The notes under the pieces were generated by a model. That model was not told the origin of the DNA and searched no databases. It saw only the letters and a program-made list of their open reading frames with translations. A DNA stretch of 64,000 nt, taken from contig DIGJ01000013.1 of NCBI GenBank assembly GCA_002419585.1, forward strand, positions 1-64,000, given 5' to 3'. Shown piece after piece: positions 43,863 to 54,397 of this stretch (position 1 is its first letter; every line of letters starts with the position of its first letter). This DNA is from Lachnoclostridium sp. UBA5725 (GTDB lineage Bacteria > Bacillota > Clostridia > Lachnospirales > Lachnospiraceae). The position numbers were made by a program, and so were the translations under genes.

Positions 43863-44708
43863 ATGCATTTTCAATGGTACCCAGGTCATATGACCAAAGC
43901 GAAACGCGCGATGCAAGAAGACATCAAGTTAATTGATGTTGTAATTGAACTGGTGGATGCAAGAATTCCATACAGTAGTAAAAACCCAGATATTGATGAA
44001 ATCGCGAAGAATAAGGCAAGAATTATACTTTTAAATAAATATGATTTGGCAAATAAAGAAAAAACAGCAGAATGGAAGAACTGGTATGAAAACAAAGGAT
44101 TCCATGTTGCTTTGGTGAATTCAAAATCAGGAGCCGGAGTAAGGGCTGTGAATGAAGTCGTGCAATCTGCATGTAAAGAAAAAATTGAACGAGACCGCAA
44201 AAGAGGAATCTTGAATCGTCCCATTCGAGCGATGATTGTTGGTATACCAAATGTAGGAAAATCTACGTTTATTAACAGCTTTGCTGGTAAAGCATGTACG
44301 AAGACTGGAAACAAACCCGGTGTAACAAAGGGAAAACAATGGATTCGACTAAATAAAAACGTTGAGCTGTTGGATACGCCAGGTATTTTGTGGCCAAAAT
44401 TCGAAGATCAGACGGTTGGACTTCGTCTGGCTTTTATTGGATCCATTAAAGATGAAGTTTTGAATGTCCTAGATTTGGGATTAGAACTCATAAAATTTCT
44501 GGATACCTATTATGAAGGGGCCATCGAGGAATTTTATCAGGTGGAACAAGGCGAGGATTCGATTGAAACGTTAAAAAATATTGCAATTAAGAGAGGCTGC
44601 TTACAAAAAGGTAATGAACTGGATTATGATAAGGCTGCCGGCATCGTTATGGATGATTTTAAGGCAGGAAAAATCGGTAAATTTACATTGGAGTTCCCAG
44701 AATACTAG
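43863..44708 (+). CDS. rbgA: ribosome biogenesis GTPase RbgA (YlqF)
   Basis: A 281-residue circularly permuted GTPase: G4 (LLNKYDLAN) comes before G1 (GIPNVGKSTFINS) and G3 (LLDTPGILWPKF). It starts with HFQWYPGHMTKAKRAM, typical of RbgA, and has the C-terminal ANTAR-like RNA-binding part. It is needed for late 50S assembly. It sits between signal-peptidase genes, as in other Firmicutes. Confidence 0.95.
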   Translation: MHFQWYPGHMTKAKRAMQEDIKLIDVVIELVDARIPYSSKNPDIDEIAKNKARIILLNKYDLANKEKTAEWKNWYENKGFHVALVNSKSGAGVRAVNEVVQSACKEKIERDRKRGILNRPIRAMIVGIPNVGKSTFINSFAGKACTKTGNKPGVTKGKQWIRLNKNVELLDTPGILWPKFEDQTVGLRLAFIGSIKDEVLNVLDLGLELIKFLDTYYEGAIEEFYQVEQGEDSIETLKNIAIKRGCLQKGNELDYDKAAGIVMDDFKAGKIGKFTLEFPEY

Positions 44709-44711
44709 ATT

Positions 44712-45248
44712 ATGAGACAAAAAAATTATACAAATATGATATTGCTGACCATTGCGATTGCTATTTTAGTAGGGACGTTTGCCTATGATTACTCCTTTCA
44801 AGGGGAAAAAATCAAAGGAGACTCCATGGAAAACACTCTGAAAGATGGAGACAAAATTATAATAAATAAATTAGCATATTCATTTGGTGAGCCAAAACGG
44901 TACGATATTGTTGTTTTTCCATATAATAAAGATAAAAATATTTATTATGTCAAACGAATAATCGGGCTTCCAGGAGAAACGATTCAAATTATCAACAGTT
45001 CTATTTTTATTAATGGCAAGCTTCTTTATGAATCCTTTGGAAAAGAATCGATGGATGAATATACCGAAGGAATTGCGAAGGATAAAGTCAAACTGGGAGA
45101 AGATGAATATTTTGTTCTAGGTGACAACCGGAATGATAGTACAGACAGTCGCGACAGCGAAGTCGGTGCGATAAAGAAAGAAGATATGGTAGGAAAGGCA
45201 ATATTTCGTACATATCCGTTTTCTTCGTTTGGTAAAATAAGGAGTTGA
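44712..45248 (+). CDS. lepB: type I signal peptidase (second of three)
   Basis: A 178-residue S26 peptidase with an N-terminal helix (MILLTIAIAILVGTFAYDYS), catalytic Ser in KGDSMENTLKDG, Lys in YYVKRIIGLPGE and GDNRNDSTDSR. Only 3 nt separate it from the rbgA stop and the ribosome site is weak, so translational coupling is likely. Confidence 0.92.
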   Translation: MRQKNYTNMILLTIAIAILVGTFAYDYSFQGEKIKGDSMENTLKDGDKIIINKLAYSFGEPKRYDIVVFPYNKDKNIYYVKRIIGLPGETIQIINSSIFINGKLLYESFGKESMDEYTEGIAKDKVKLGEDEYFVLGDNRNDSTDSRDSEVGAIKKEDMVGKAIFRTYPFSSFGKIRS

Positions 45249-45252
45249 ATCG

Positions 45253-45813
45253 ATGTCGGATAATAAAAAGCAGATGAGAGGAAAGAAGCTTTTTTTGAAT
45301 GGATTAAAGCAAATGCTCTCCCTATTTTTCTGCCTCATGGTTGCCTATGGGACGGCTCACTTTATTACCGACTTTTTTTTGCAACCAATTCGTGTAGAAG
45401 GTGTATCGATGGAAAAAACCTTGTATCACAATGATGTTCTTTTGATCAATAAATTTACGTATCGTTTTCAAAATCCAGAGCGTTTCGATGTGGTCATTTT
45501 CCCATATTCCATGAAAGAATATTACGTAAAGCGAGTGATAGGGCTGCCAGGGGAAACGATTCAGATAAAAGCTGGCTCTATTTATATCGATGGAAAACAG
45601 TTACTTGAAAATTACGGTATGGACAATATACTTGATGCAGGAATTCTTGCAAATTCGATAACATTAGGAAAAGATGAATATTTTTTGATGGGTGATAATC
45701 GTAATCATAGTACAGACAGTCGAAGTCAATTAATTGGGCCAGTGAAAAAAGATAAAATAGAGGGAAAAGTAATTACCCGAATCTATCCATTTGCACAGAT
45801 GAGATTATTCTAA
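45253..45813 (+). CDS. lepB: type I signal peptidase (third of three)
   Basis: A 186-residue S26 peptidase: helix MLSLFFCLMVAYGTAHFI, Ser in VEGVSMEKTL (Val-Ser instead of Asp-Ser), Lys in YYVKRVIGLPGE and GDNRNHSTDSR. It begins 4 nt after the second copy. The three paralogues are only moderately similar, so they diverged long ago and may prefer different preproteins. Confidence 0.92.
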   Translation: MSDNKKQMRGKKLFLNGLKQMLSLFFCLMVAYGTAHFITDFFLQPIRVEGVSMEKTLYHNDVLLINKFTYRFQNPERFDVVIFPYSMKEYYVKRVIGLPGETIQIKAGSIYIDGKQLLENYGMDNILDAGILANSITLGKDEYFLMGDNRNHSTDSRSQLIGPVKKDKIEGKVITRIYPFAQMRLF

Positions 45814-45870
45814 TCAAGCCGGTCAATCTTTAAAATGGACTGTCAAAATTTGAAAGGCAGGATTACATAA

Positions 45871-46626
45871 GTGAAAACAATTACGGATATTAAAAATGAG
45901 ATTGAATCAGCCGATATGTTAGAAAGAGACATCATGATTCAAAAATATAGGGATGATGAACGTGCAGGAGTGAAAAAGCTGCTTCAAAAGTTTGTAAAGG
46001 AAAAAGAAGCGTTGCAAAAAGAAATCGCACGTGTTGAAACAATGAAGAGATACGAAATGGAACATCAATCGTATCAATATATTTGTGGAATTGATGAAGT
46101 GGGACGAGGACCACTGGCAGGTCCAGTTGTTGCAGGTGCGGTAATTTTGCCAAAAGATGCGTGTATCCTTTATATTAATGATTCCAAGCAATTAAGTGAG
46201 AAAAAAAGAGAATTGCTTTACGATGAAATTATGGAAAAAGCGATTGCAGTTGGCATTGGAATTGTTTCGCCATCCGATATTGATGAAATTAATATTTTAC
46301 AGGCAACATATGAAGCTATGCGAATTGCGATATCTAAGCTATCCGTAACACCCGACCTTCTATTAAATGATGCAGTTACAATACCAAAAGTTACGATAAA
46401 GCAGGTGCCTATTATCAAAGGGGATGCGAAGAGTGTCTCGATTGCGGCCGCTAGCATTATAGCAAAGGTGACAAGAGATCGGATGATGGGAGAGTATCAT
46501 AAATTGTTTCCAGCGTTTGGTTTTGACCATAATAAAGGGTATGGTTCCGCAGCACATATCGAAGCTTTGAAAAGAATTGGGCCAAGCCCGATTCATCGTA
46601 CTTCTTTTATCACAAATTTTATTTGA
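45871..46626 (+). CDS. rnhB: ribonuclease HII
   Basis: A 251-residue RNase HII. The type 2 motif GIDEVGRGPLAGPVVAGAV holds the first catalytic Asp-Glu pair (about residues 74-75); further Asp are in INDSKQLS and LLNDAV. It removes ribonucleotides from DNA. A 65-residue N-terminal helical extension is typical of Firmicute enzymes. The start is GTG at 45871, behind AAAGGCAGG. Confidence 0.95.
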   Translation: MKTITDIKNEIESADMLERDIMIQKYRDDERAGVKKLLQKFVKEKEALQKEIARVETMKRYEMEHQSYQYICGIDEVGRGPLAGPVVAGAVILPKDACILYINDSKQLSEKKRELLYDEIMEKAIAVGIGIVSPSDIDEINILQATYEAMRIAISKLSVTPDLLLNDAVTIPKVTIKQVPIIKGDAKSVSIAAASIIAKVTRDRMMGEYHKLFPAFGFDHNKGYGSAAHIEALKRIGPSPIHRTSFITNFI

Positions 46627-46669
46627 CTTACTACATATATTTATATTGCACTAGACAAGGAGGTTGCTC

Positions 46670-46960
46670 ATGAAGGAAGAAGAATTAAAAACTTCGAAAA
46701 AAATGGCAGTTGCACTTTCTTATGATCCGGATGATCCAGCACCAAAGATTGTAGCAAGCGGAAAAGGACTCATTGCAGATAAAATTGTTGAATCAGCAAG
46801 TGAAGCCAAGGTTCCCATTCATAAGGATGAACGCTTGGCTAAGACCTTGTCTAAACTAGAAATCGGTGATTTAATTCCACCTCAGCTTTACGGAGTAGTT
46901 GCTGAAATCTTAGTTTATGTCGATAAAATGGAAACGATAAAGGGTAGACTGAAACGATAA
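46670..46960 (+). CDS. FlhB-C-terminal-like protein (YlqH type)
   Basis: A 96-residue soluble protein equal to the cytoplasmic tail of FlhB/EscU export-switch proteins: MAVALSYDPDDPAPKIVASG, then VPIHKDERLAKTLSKLEIGDLIPPQLYGVVAEI. The NPTH autocleavage motif is replaced. Function of these stand-alone versions is unclear. AGGAGG six bases before ATG 46670 sets the start. Confidence 0.85.
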   Translation: MKEEELKTSKKMAVALSYDPDDPAPKIVASGKGLIADKIVESASEAKVPIHKDERLAKTLSKLEIGDLIPPQLYGVVAEILVYVDKMETIKGRLKR

Positions 46961-46991
46961 GTGTGTAGGAAAATCGAAAAGGGGAATGTAA

Positions 46992-47342
46992 ATGATAAAT
47001 AAACGTGCATTGGGATTCGAAAAAGAAGCGGTAGCATCTGCTTATTTAACAGAGCACGGATATCAAGTCATCGATAAAAACTTTTATAGCCGTTATGGAG
47101 AAATTGATTTGATTTGTAAAAAAGATGGATGTCTTATTTTCGTGGAAGTAAAATATCGAAAGGACAAGGATTTTGGTTTTCCTTCAGAAGCGATAACCTT
47201 GCGAAAGATGCAGTCCATGCGAAAGACAGCGAATTATTATCTTTATAAAAATAAGCAAACTGAAGAAACACCATGTCGTTTTGATGTGGTGTCTATTTTA
47301 GGCGAGGAGATATCCATTATTGAGAACGTGATGGAAGGATAA
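46992..47342 (+). CDS. yraN: YraN family protein (UPF0102)
   Basis: A 116-residue nuclease-fold protein with GFEKEAVASAYLTEHGYQVI and the PD-(D/E)XK-like core YGEIDLICKKDGCLIFVEVKYR. The cellular role is not settled; it is normally next to rnhB, as here. AAAGGGG precedes ATG 46992. Confidence 0.93.
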   Translation: MINKRALGFEKEAVASAYLTEHGYQVIDKNFYSRYGEIDLICKKDGCLIFVEVKYRKDKDFGFPSEAITLRKMQSMRKTANYYLYKNKQTEETPCRFDVVSILGEEISIIENVMEG

Positions 47343-47373
47343 TAGAATAATAGAAACGAAGAAGGGGTAAGAA

Positions 47374-48207
47374 ATGAGGGGATTCGTATTTCATTCCGAT
47401 TATAATGGAAAGAATATCTGTGAGCTCCATGAAAAGGATGGAGTTCCCTACATACAGTTTAAGCCATATCAGGAGTTGCCATTCATTGTACATGGCTTTT
47501 CAACACGACTTGGCGGAGTGAGTGATGGTGAATTTGCAACGATGAATTTGAGCTACAATCGAGGCGATAATCCACATCATGTAGACCAAAATTATGAATT
47601 GATTTGTAATGCGCTCGATATCAAAAAAGAGCAGTTGGTATTTACCCATCAGATTCACGAAACGACAATTCAATATGCCGATGGTAGTGTGCAGCAATAT
47701 AAGGATACGGATGGATTGATTACCGATCAGCCAGGAATTGTGATTGCAACTTCTTATGCAGACTGTGTTCCGCTTTATTTTGTGGATACGAAGAAGAAAG
47801 TAATCGGCTTTTCGCACTCCGGATGGAGAGGCACGGTTGGAAGAATTGGAGCGAAGACTGTTGGTACAATGGTAGAACACTTTGGTTGTAAGAGGGACGA
47901 TATCGTTGCTGTAATTGGACCTTCCATTTGCAAGGACTGTTATGAAGTAAGCGAAGAAGTAGCAGAAGAATTTTCTGCTATATTATCAAAGGAACAGCAA
48001 AAGGATGTAATTTTCAAAAAGCAGAATGGAAAGTACCAGCTCGATTTATGGAGAGCAAATCAATGGATTTTGTTAAATACGGGCTTGAAAATAGAAAATA
48101 TACATATTGCAGGACTTTGTACCTGCTGTAATTCAAAGGTCTTATTTTCGCATCGTGCGAGCATGGGAAGACGGGGAAATCTGAATGGTTTTCTGGGTAT
48201 ACGGTAA
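47374..48207 (+). CDS. pgeF: PgeF/YfiH laccase-domain protein
   Basis: A 277-residue member of the multicopper-oxidase-like YfiH family: HGFSTRLGGVSDGEF, THQIHETTIQYAD (His), TSYADCVPLYFVD (Cys), FSHSGWRGTVGRIG (His) and GPSICKDCYEVS. Relatives act as purine nucleoside phosphorylase/adenosine deaminase or in peptidoglycan precursor proofreading. AAGGGG lies before ATG 47374. Confidence 0.9.
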   Translation: MRGFVFHSDYNGKNICELHEKDGVPYIQFKPYQELPFIVHGFSTRLGGVSDGEFATMNLSYNRGDNPHHVDQNYELICNALDIKKEQLVFTHQIHETTIQYADGSVQQYKDTDGLITDQPGIVIATSYADCVPLYFVDTKKKVIGFSHSGWRGTVGRIGAKTVGTMVEHFGCKRDDIVAVIGPSICKDCYEVSEEVAEEFSAILSKEQQKDVIFKKQNGKYQLDLWRANQWILLNTGLKIENIHIAGLCTCCNSKVLFSHRASMGRRGNLNGFLGIR

Positions 48208-48273
48208 AAAGGACTTCCATTTTTGGTAATATTGTGTTATAACTGTATAGATGATTAGATAGGAGAAAAAAGA

Positions 48274-49320
48274 ATGAAGAAAAAATTAATAGTAGCAACA
48301 CTAATAATGAGCATGGTTGTAGCGTTAAACGGATGCAGCAAGAAAGTGGCAGCACCTAGCGTATTGACCGATGCGGCAAAATTAGTAACTCTTGGGGATT
48401 ACAAAGGACTTACTTTGGAAGTAGCAGATGTGACAGAAGAAGATGTTGAAGAATATATTAACACAAATTTGCTCTCACCAAATGCATCCTATGAGCAAAT
48501 CAAAGATGGCAAGGTTAAAGATGGAGATACGGTAAACATTAATTATTCTGGCAAAGTAGATGGAGAAGCATTTGAAGGCGGTACCGATGATTCCGAAGCT
48601 GGAACAAATCTTGAAATTGGTTCCAATTCTTTTATCGAAGGTTTTGAAAAAGAACTAATCGGTGTTAAAGTAGGAGATACCGTTGATTTAAATCTTACAT
48701 TTCCAAAAGACTATGGTAAAGAAGAATTAAACGGCAAAGATGTTGTATTTACCGTTACTGTGAACTACATCTGTGGAGATCAGATAACACCAGAACTTAC
48801 CGATGACTTGGTTGCAAGTAAAACGGAGAATAAGACTGTTGCTGATTACAAGAAATATGTAACAGACACATTAACAACAAAAAATACAACAGATGCGGAA
48901 ACGACATTATGGAATCAGGCTGTTAGTAATGCAAAGATTTCAGAATATCCACAGGCTGACATTGACAAAACATTAGAAAGTATGCTTAATTATTATACAA
49001 GTATGTCTTCTTATTACGGAATGGAATTAGCTGATTTATTAGCTTACTATGGAACATCTGAGGAAACTTTCAATGATGATATGTTAGAAACAGCACAAAA
49101 TATGGTAGGCGAAAAATTAATTGCACTTGCAATCGCTAACAAAGAAGGTATTGAACTGACGGATGATGTCTATAATTCAAAAGTAGAAGAATATGTAACT
49201 ACTTATGGATATGAAGATGTTGCTGCATTAAAAGAAGCGATTTCAGAAGATGAAATCAAACAGCAGATTTATACTGAGTTAGGAAAACAGGTTGTTATTG
49301 ACAATGCAGTAACGAAATAA
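48274..49320 (+). CDS. trigger-factor-like FKBP peptidyl-prolyl isomerase lipoprotein
   Basis: A 348-residue lipoprotein (lipobox LNGC, Cys about 21). Residues of about 80-175 form an FKBP domain (GDTVNINYSGKVDGEAFEGG; ELIGVKVGDTVDLNLTFP), and the C-terminal helical part is like the trigger-factor chaperone arm. It would fold proteins outside the membrane. The N-terminal ribosome-binding domain of true trigger factor is replaced by the lipoprotein signal. A terminator follows. Confidence 0.88.
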   Translation: MKKKLIVATLIMSMVVALNGCSKKVAAPSVLTDAAKLVTLGDYKGLTLEVADVTEEDVEEYINTNLLSPNASYEQIKDGKVKDGDTVNINYSGKVDGEAFEGGTDDSEAGTNLEIGSNSFIEGFEKELIGVKVGDTVDLNLTFPKDYGKEELNGKDVVFTVTVNYICGDQITPELTDDLVASKTENKTVADYKKYVTDTLTTKNTTDAETTLWNQAVSNAKISEYPQADIDKTLESMLNYYTSMSSYYGMELADLLAYYGTSEETFNDDMLETAQNMVGEKLIALAIANKEGIELTDDVYNSKVEEYVTTYGYEDVAALKEAISEDEIKQQIYTELGKQVVIDNAVTK

Positions 49321-49338
49321 AATGTTACTAAAGATTTT

Positions 49339-49372
49339 AAAAGTCGTCGTTTTCTACGGCGACTTTTCTTTC
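49339..49372 (+). terminator. terminator after FKBP lipoprotein gene
   Basis: AAAAGTCGTCG (49339-49349) pairs with CGGCGACTTTT (49357-49367), one G-U pair, followed by CTTTCT. Confidence 0.75.
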
Positions 49373-49387
49373 TAGAAGGAAGTTCTT

Positions 49388-50713
49388 ATGAAAAATATTG
49401 GTCATAAAATTACTAGTGTTCAACCAGGTAGTATTGGAGAAGAACTAGAAATTGAAGCAGGGGATTATCTGATTAGTGTGAATGCTACAAAAATTGAAGA
49501 TGTATTTGATTATCATTATGCAATCAATGATGAATACCTTGAAGTATTAATCGAAAAGCCAAATGGAGAACAATGGGAGCTTGAAATCGAAAAAGAATAC
49601 GAAGAAGATTTAGGACTTGATTTTGAACAAGGCCTAATGGATGATTACCGGTCTTGTACGAATAAATGTATGTTTTGCTTTATCGACCAAATGCCTCCGA
49701 ATATGCGAGAAACACTCTATTTTAAGGATGATGATGCCAGACTTTCGTTTTTGCAGGGAAATTATATTACGTTGACCAACATGAAAGATCATGATTTGGA
49801 ACGTATCATTCATTATAAACTGTCTCCTATTAATATTTCTGTTCATGCCATGAATCCGGAACTTCGCTGTAAAATGCTTCATAATCGATTTGCCGGGGAT
49901 GCTTTAAATAAATTAAAACGCTTATATGATGCGGAAATTGAAATGAATAGCCAAATTGTATTATGTAAAGGATATAATGATGGTAAAGAGCTGGATCGAA
50001 GTATAAAAGAACTTGGTGATCTGCATCCTCATATGGTAAGTTTGTCAGTCGTGCCAGTAGGTCTTACGAAATACCGTGAAAATCTGGTACCACTTGAAAA
50101 ATTCACCAAAGAAGAGGCAATTTCGGTATTAAAGCAGATTCATTACTGGCAAGATGTCTTTTTGAAAAAATATGGAACCCGCTTTGTATTTGCAAGCGAT
50201 GAGTGGTATTTGACAGCAGAGGAACCGATTCCAGAGGAATCCTATTATGAAGGCTATGGGCAGATTGAAAATGGCGTTGGAATGATTCGCTCTCTTAAAG
50301 ATGAAGTGGAGGAATACTTGGATTCCTGTGAAAAAGAGGAGTCAAATCCTACCACCAAACGGTTTTCTATGGCTACAGGGGTTCTCGCAACACCTGTTAT
50401 AAAAGAAATTTTAGAAAAAACGAAAGAAAAGTTTCCAAATTTAGATGGAAGCGTTTATACTATAATTAATGAATTCTTTGGCGCAGACATTACCGTTGCA
50501 GGTCTTTTGACTGGCCAGGATATTATAAATCAATTAAAAGGAAAAAACTTAGGAGAGTTCTTGATTTTACCGAGTGTACTTCTTCGAAATGGGGAAGAGG
50601 TCCTTTTAGATGACATTACAATTAAAGACATTGAAAGTGCTTTGAATATTCGTATCAGCATTGCGAAGGCGGATGGAAAATCACTTGTAGACACAATTTT
50701 AGATAAGGAGTAA
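49388..50713 (+). CDS. DUF512 radical-SAM/PDZ protein
   Basis: A 441-residue protein with an N-terminal PDZ-like domain ([20 protein letters not shown]) and a CxxxCxxC cluster in [17 protein letters not shown], with the following GNYITLTN typical of DUF512 proteins of clostridia. The reaction is unknown; it is widely linked to der, as here (5 nt downstream). GAAGGAAG precedes ATG 49388. Confidence 0.9.
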   Translation: MKNIGHKITSVQPGSIGEELEIEAGDYLISVNATKIEDVFDYHYAINDEYLEVLIEKPNGEQWELEIEKEYEEDLGLDFEQGLMDDYRSCTNKCMFCFIDQMPPNMRETLYFKDDDARLSFLQGNYITLTNMKDHDLERIIHYKLSPINISVHAMNPELRCKMLHNRFAGDALNKLKRLYDAEIEMNSQIVLCKGYNDGKELDRSIKELGDLHPHMVSLSVVPVGLTKYRENLVPLEKFTKEEAISVLKQIHYWQDVFLKKYGTRFVFASDEWYLTAEEPIPEESYYEGYGQIENGVGMIRSLKDEVEEYLDSCEKEESNPTTKRFSMATGVLATPVIKEILEKTKEKFPNLDGSVYTIINEFFGADITVAGLLTGQDIINQLKGKNLGEFLILPSVLLRNGEEVLLDDITIKDIESALNIRISIAKADGKSLVDTILDKE

Positions 50714-50718
50714 TTAAT

Positions 50719-52041
50719 ATGAGCAGACCTATGGTAGCAATAGTAGGAAGACCAAATGTTGGAAAATCTACTTTGTTTAATGCCTTAGCCGGCGAAAAAA
50801 TCTCTATCGTTCAGGATTTTCCTGGAGTAACAAGAGATCGAATTTATGCAGATATTACATGGTTAGACAATCAGTTTACCATGATTGATACCGGTGGTAT
50901 CGAAATGGAATCGAAAGATGTTATGTTATCACACATGAGAGAACAGGCCGAAATTGCGATAGATACAGCGGATGTTATTCTTTTCATCGTTGATGTACGA
51001 CAAGGCCTATTGGATGCGGATTTTAAAGTGGCAGATATGCTTCGAAAATCTCATAAACCAGTTGTACTTGCAGTAAATAAAGTTGATAATTTTGATAAGT
51101 TTATGGCCGATGTATATGAGTTTTATAATCTTGGTATCGGGGATCCAATTCCAGTATCTGCGGCATCCCGCCTTGGTATTGGTGACTTGTTAGATGAAAT
51201 CGTAAAGCACTTTGATAAGGATTCTTTAGAAATAGAAGAAGATGAACGACCAAAAATTGCAATTGTTGGTAAACCAAACGCAGGAAAATCTTCCATTATC
51301 AATAAATTACTTGGTGAAAACCGTGTTATCGTTTCCGATATTGCTGGAACAACAAGAGATGCGATTGATACCGAAGTAAAATACAACGGAAAAGAGTATG
51401 TATTTATTGATACTGCAGGTATCCGAAGAAAAAATAAAATCAAAGAAGAACTGGAACGATTTAGTATCATTCGTGCAATCGCTGCTGTCGAGAGAGCGGA
51501 TGTCGTCATGCTTGTTGTGAATGCAGAAGAAGGCATTACAGAGCAGGATGCAAAAATTGCAGGTATTGCGCATGAACGGGGAAAAGGAATTATCGTTTGC
51601 GTAAACAAATGGGACTTAATTGAAAAAGATGACAAGACGATTTACAAATATACAAGAGACGTACAAGATGTCTTATCCTTTATGCCATATGCTCAGATTT
51701 TATTTATTTCAGCATTAACGGGACAACGAATCAATAAGATTTTCGAACAAATTGAAACGGTTATTCAGTTCCAAAATCTTCGTGTACAAACTGGAGTATT
51801 AAATGAAATTGTTACAGAAGCAACTGCTATGCAGCAGCCACCATCGGATAAAGGCCGTCGTTTAAAGATTTTCTACACAACGCAAGTAGCCGTGAAGCCA
51901 CCAACCTTTGTTATATTTGTAAATGATAAAGAACTGATGCATTTTTCCTATACGAGATATTTAGAAAATCGTATTCGTGATGCATTTGGTTTTACAGGAA
52001 CATCATTAAAATTCATTATAAGAGAGAGGAAGGATAAATAA
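50719..52041 (+). CDS. der: ribosome-associated GTPase Der (EngA)
   Basis: A 440-residue protein with two GTPase domains in tandem ([12 protein letters not shown] near residue 10; [12 protein letters not shown] near 185), each with its own DTxG and NKxD motifs, and a C-terminal KH-like domain. It acts in 50S subunit assembly. It is followed by plsY after 1 nt. Confidence 0.97.
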   Translation: MSRPMVAIVGRPNVGKSTLFNALAGEKISIVQDFPGVTRDRIYADITWLDNQFTMIDTGGIEMESKDVMLSHMREQAEIAIDTADVILFIVDVRQGLLDADFKVADMLRKSHKPVVLAVNKVDNFDKFMADVYEFYNLGIGDPIPVSAASRLGIGDLLDEIVKHFDKDSLEIEEDERPKIAIVGKPNAGKSSIINKLLGENRVIVSDIAGTTRDAIDTEVKYNGKEYVFIDTAGIRRKNKIKEELERFSIIRAIAAVERADVVMLVVNAEEGITEQDAKIAGIAHERGKGIIVCVNKWDLIEKDDKTIYKYTRDVQDVLSFMPYAQILFISALTGQRINKIFEQIETVIQFQNLRVQTGVLNEIVTEATAMQQPPSDKGRRLKIFYTTQVAVKPPTFVIFVNDKELMHFSYTRYLENRIRDAFGFTGTSLKFIIRERKDK

Positions 52042-52042
52042 C

Positions 52043-52669
52043 ATGATAGGGAAGATTTTACTTTGTCTGCTTATCGGTTACCTTTGTGGAAGCTTTTCGA
52101 CCGGATATTTTGTTGGAAAAGCATATCATTTAGACATTAGAAAACAGGGCAGTGGAAATGCAGGCGCAACCAATGCCCTTCGTACCCTTGGAATCAAAGG
52201 CGGTTTATTAACCTTCTTTGGTGATGCATTTAAAGTTATCATTCCAATTATGATCATCCGTTTTTGTTTTTCTACCATTACACCTTGCTGGGAAGTTTAT
52301 GCTTTGTATCTAGGTATCGGTGCAGTTTTAGGACATAATTTTCCGGTTTGGTTAAATTTTAAAGGTGGAAAAGGAATCGCTGTTACTTCAGGCGTTATTT
52401 TATCCATTGCAGATTGGAGAATTACGCTGATTGGCTTACTTGTTTTTATTTGTGTGGTAGCGTATACAAGATATGTATCGTTGGGATCCTTAATTGTAGC
52501 ATGGTTACTTCCGTTAAATATGATGTTATTTTACCGAGACAGTAAAGATTTCGTACATATCCTTGTGATTTCTTTACTTTTTACTGCGTTGGCATATTTA
52601 CGTCATAAAGAGAACATTAAAAGATTACTTTCAGGTACAGAAAGGAAAATAGGTAAATCAAATGAGTAA
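52043..52669 (+). CDS. plsY: acyl-phosphate:glycerol-3-phosphate acyltransferase PlsY
   Basis: A 208-residue multi-helix enzyme with the three conserved loops SGNAGATNALRTLG, GHNFPVWLNFKGGKGIAVTSG and the C-terminal NMxxxxRH-like region. It makes lysophosphatidic acid in phospholipid synthesis. Its stop overlaps the start of gpsA, which supplies its substrate. Confidence 0.95.
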   Translation: MIGKILLCLLIGYLCGSFSTGYFVGKAYHLDIRKQGSGNAGATNALRTLGIKGGLLTFFGDAFKVIIPIMIIRFCFSTITPCWEVYALYLGIGAVLGHNFPVWLNFKGGKGIAVTSGVILSIADWRITLIGLLVFICVVAYTRYVSLGSLIVAWLLPLNMMLFYRDSKDFVHILVISLLFTALAYLRHKENIKRLLSGTERKIGKSNE

Positions 52670-53669
52670 AATAGGTGTTTTGGGTGCTGGAAGCTGGGGA
52701 ACAGCTTTGGCCATTGTATTAGCAAAGAATGGTCATGAAGTTGAATTATGGTCTGCTGTAAAATCCGAAGTGGATATGCTGATTGAACACAGAGAACACA
52801 AGGACCGTTTACCAAAAGTTAAGCTGCCAGACTCGATTCAAATTGAACGTACATTAGAAAAAGCATGCAAAGAAAAAGACTTACTTGTATTTGCAGTAGC
52901 ATCACCATACGTTAGAAGTACAGCAAAACTTTGTGCACCTTTTATAAAGGAAGGTCAGATCATAGTAAACGTAGCAAAAGGTATTGAAGAGGCTTCTTTA
53001 ATGACTCTTTCTGAAATCTTAGAAGAAGAACTTCCAAGTACCGACGTTGCTGTTTTGTCAGGACCTAGTCATGCAGAAGAAGTGAGCAAAGAAATACCGA
53101 CTACAGTTGTAGTTGGGGCTAAAACGAAGAAAACGGCCATGATTATTCAGGAAATTTTTATGAATGATGTATTTCGTGTTTATACGAGCCCGGATATAAT
53201 CGGCATTGAACTAGGTGGTTCCATTAAAAATGTAATTGCTTTAGCAGCCGGTGTGATTGATGGTTTGGAACTTGGTGATAATACAAAAGCAGCACTCATG
53301 ACCAGAGGTATTGCAGAAATGAGCCGATTAGGAACGGCGATGGGCGGAAAGTTAGAAACCTTTTCTGGACTTTCTGGAATCGGAGATTTGATTGTAACTT
53401 GTACCAGTAAGCATAGTCGTAATCGTAATGCAGGATATCTGATGGGAAAAGGTTATACAGCAAAAGAAGCCATGGAAGAAGTAAAACAAGTGGTCGAAGG
53501 TGTATATTCCGCCAAGGCCGCATTATTACTTTCTAGAAAATATAACGTTAGCATGCCAATTGTAGAAGAAGTTAATCTTGTATTATTTGAAGATAAGTCA
53601 ACAAAAGACGCATTGAACGATTTGTTTTCCCGTGATAAGAGAAAAGAGTACTCAGATTTATCATGGTAG
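52662..53669 (+). CDS. gpsA: glycerol-3-phosphate dehydrogenase [NAD(P)+]
   Basis: A 335-residue enzyme: dinucleotide-binding GVLGAGSWGTALAIVLAKNG at the N-terminus, SGPSHAEEV and the substrate/Lys region ELGGSIKNVIALAAGV, GLSGIGDLIVTCTS. It reduces dihydroxyacetone phosphate to glycerol 3-phosphate. The 8-nt overlap with plsY couples two successive steps of lipid synthesis. Confidence 0.97.
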   Translation: MSKIGVLGAGSWGTALAIVLAKNGHEVELWSAVKSEVDMLIEHREHKDRLPKVKLPDSIQIERTLEKACKEKDLLVFAVASPYVRSTAKLCAPFIKEGQIIVNVAKGIEEASLMTLSEILEEELPSTDVAVLSGPSHAEEVSKEIPTTVVVGAKTKKTAMIIQEIFMNDVFRVYTSPDIIGIELGGSIKNVIALAAGVIDGLELGDNTKAALMTRGIAEMSRLGTAMGGKLETFSGLSGIGDLIVTCTSKHSRNRNAGYLMGKGYTAKEAMEEVKQVVEGVYSAKAALLLSRKYNVSMPIVEEVNLVLFEDKSTKDALNDLFSRDKRKEYSDLSW

Positions 53670-53710
53670 AAAGTGAAAGGATAAAATAAAATACGAATCG
53701 GAGGATTCCT

Positions 53711-54397
53711 ATGTGGAAAAATACAAAAGAAAAAATAGAATCAGATTCAAGTAAACAAATTGCCACTCAATTTGTCATATCCATTGCAGTGATTTATATT
53801 TTACTTGCATCTTTACTTTTATTTTCACCACAAATTCAAATCATAACATTAAGTTATTTTTTATGTTCCCTTTTAGTGATTACTGGAATTGTATTAATTG
53901 TACGATATTTTATCACAGATGCTTATAAAAATATAAATGAATACGGATTTTCAATCGGAGTATTTACGGTAATCCTTGGTATGTGTGCGTTGGTGCGGGT
54001 AGAACAAGTTGCCAATAGTTTTATTTTATGTATGGGAATTTTATTACTTATGACCTCTGTAATTAAACTCCAAAATGCATTGGATTTGAAAAATCTAAAG
54101 GAGAGAACATGGGTAATCATGCTTGGAATTGCATTTGCATTTCTCATCTGCTCGATTATCATTATTATCAATCCATTTAAACTCAAAGAGACGTTATGCG
54201 GTTTTACATATCGGATTATGATTATGGATGGTGCAATTAGTTTATTAAGTAATTTCTATTTGTATTTTATGATACGAAAAAATAACAAAAAACGAATCAG
54301 CCAGAATGAAAAGGTAGGAAAAGACAAAGAAGAAACTCAGAGTGAAATACAAAAGATGGAGGAGATGAAATATGAAAACCCTAATTCAATCGATTAA
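53711..54397 (+). CDS. DUF308-like multi-helix membrane protein
   Basis: A 228-residue protein with about six membrane helices in pairs ([55 protein letters not shown]) and a charged C-terminal tail ([19 protein letters not shown]). The paired-helix pattern resembles HdeD/DUF308 proteins. Function unknown. The end overlaps the chemoreceptor gene by 26 nt, suggesting co-translation. GGAGG lies before ATG 53711. Confidence 0.7.
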   Translation: MWKNTKEKIESDSSKQIATQFVISIAVIYILLASLLLFSPQIQIITLSYFLCSLLVITGIVLIVRYFITDAYKNINEYGFSIGVFTVILGMCALVRVEQVANSFILCMGILLLMTSVIKLQNALDLKNLKERTWVIMLGIAFAFLICSIIIIINPFKLKETLCGFTYRIMIMDGAISLLSNFYLYFMIRKNNKKRISQNEKVGKDKEETQSEIQKMEEMKYENPNSID

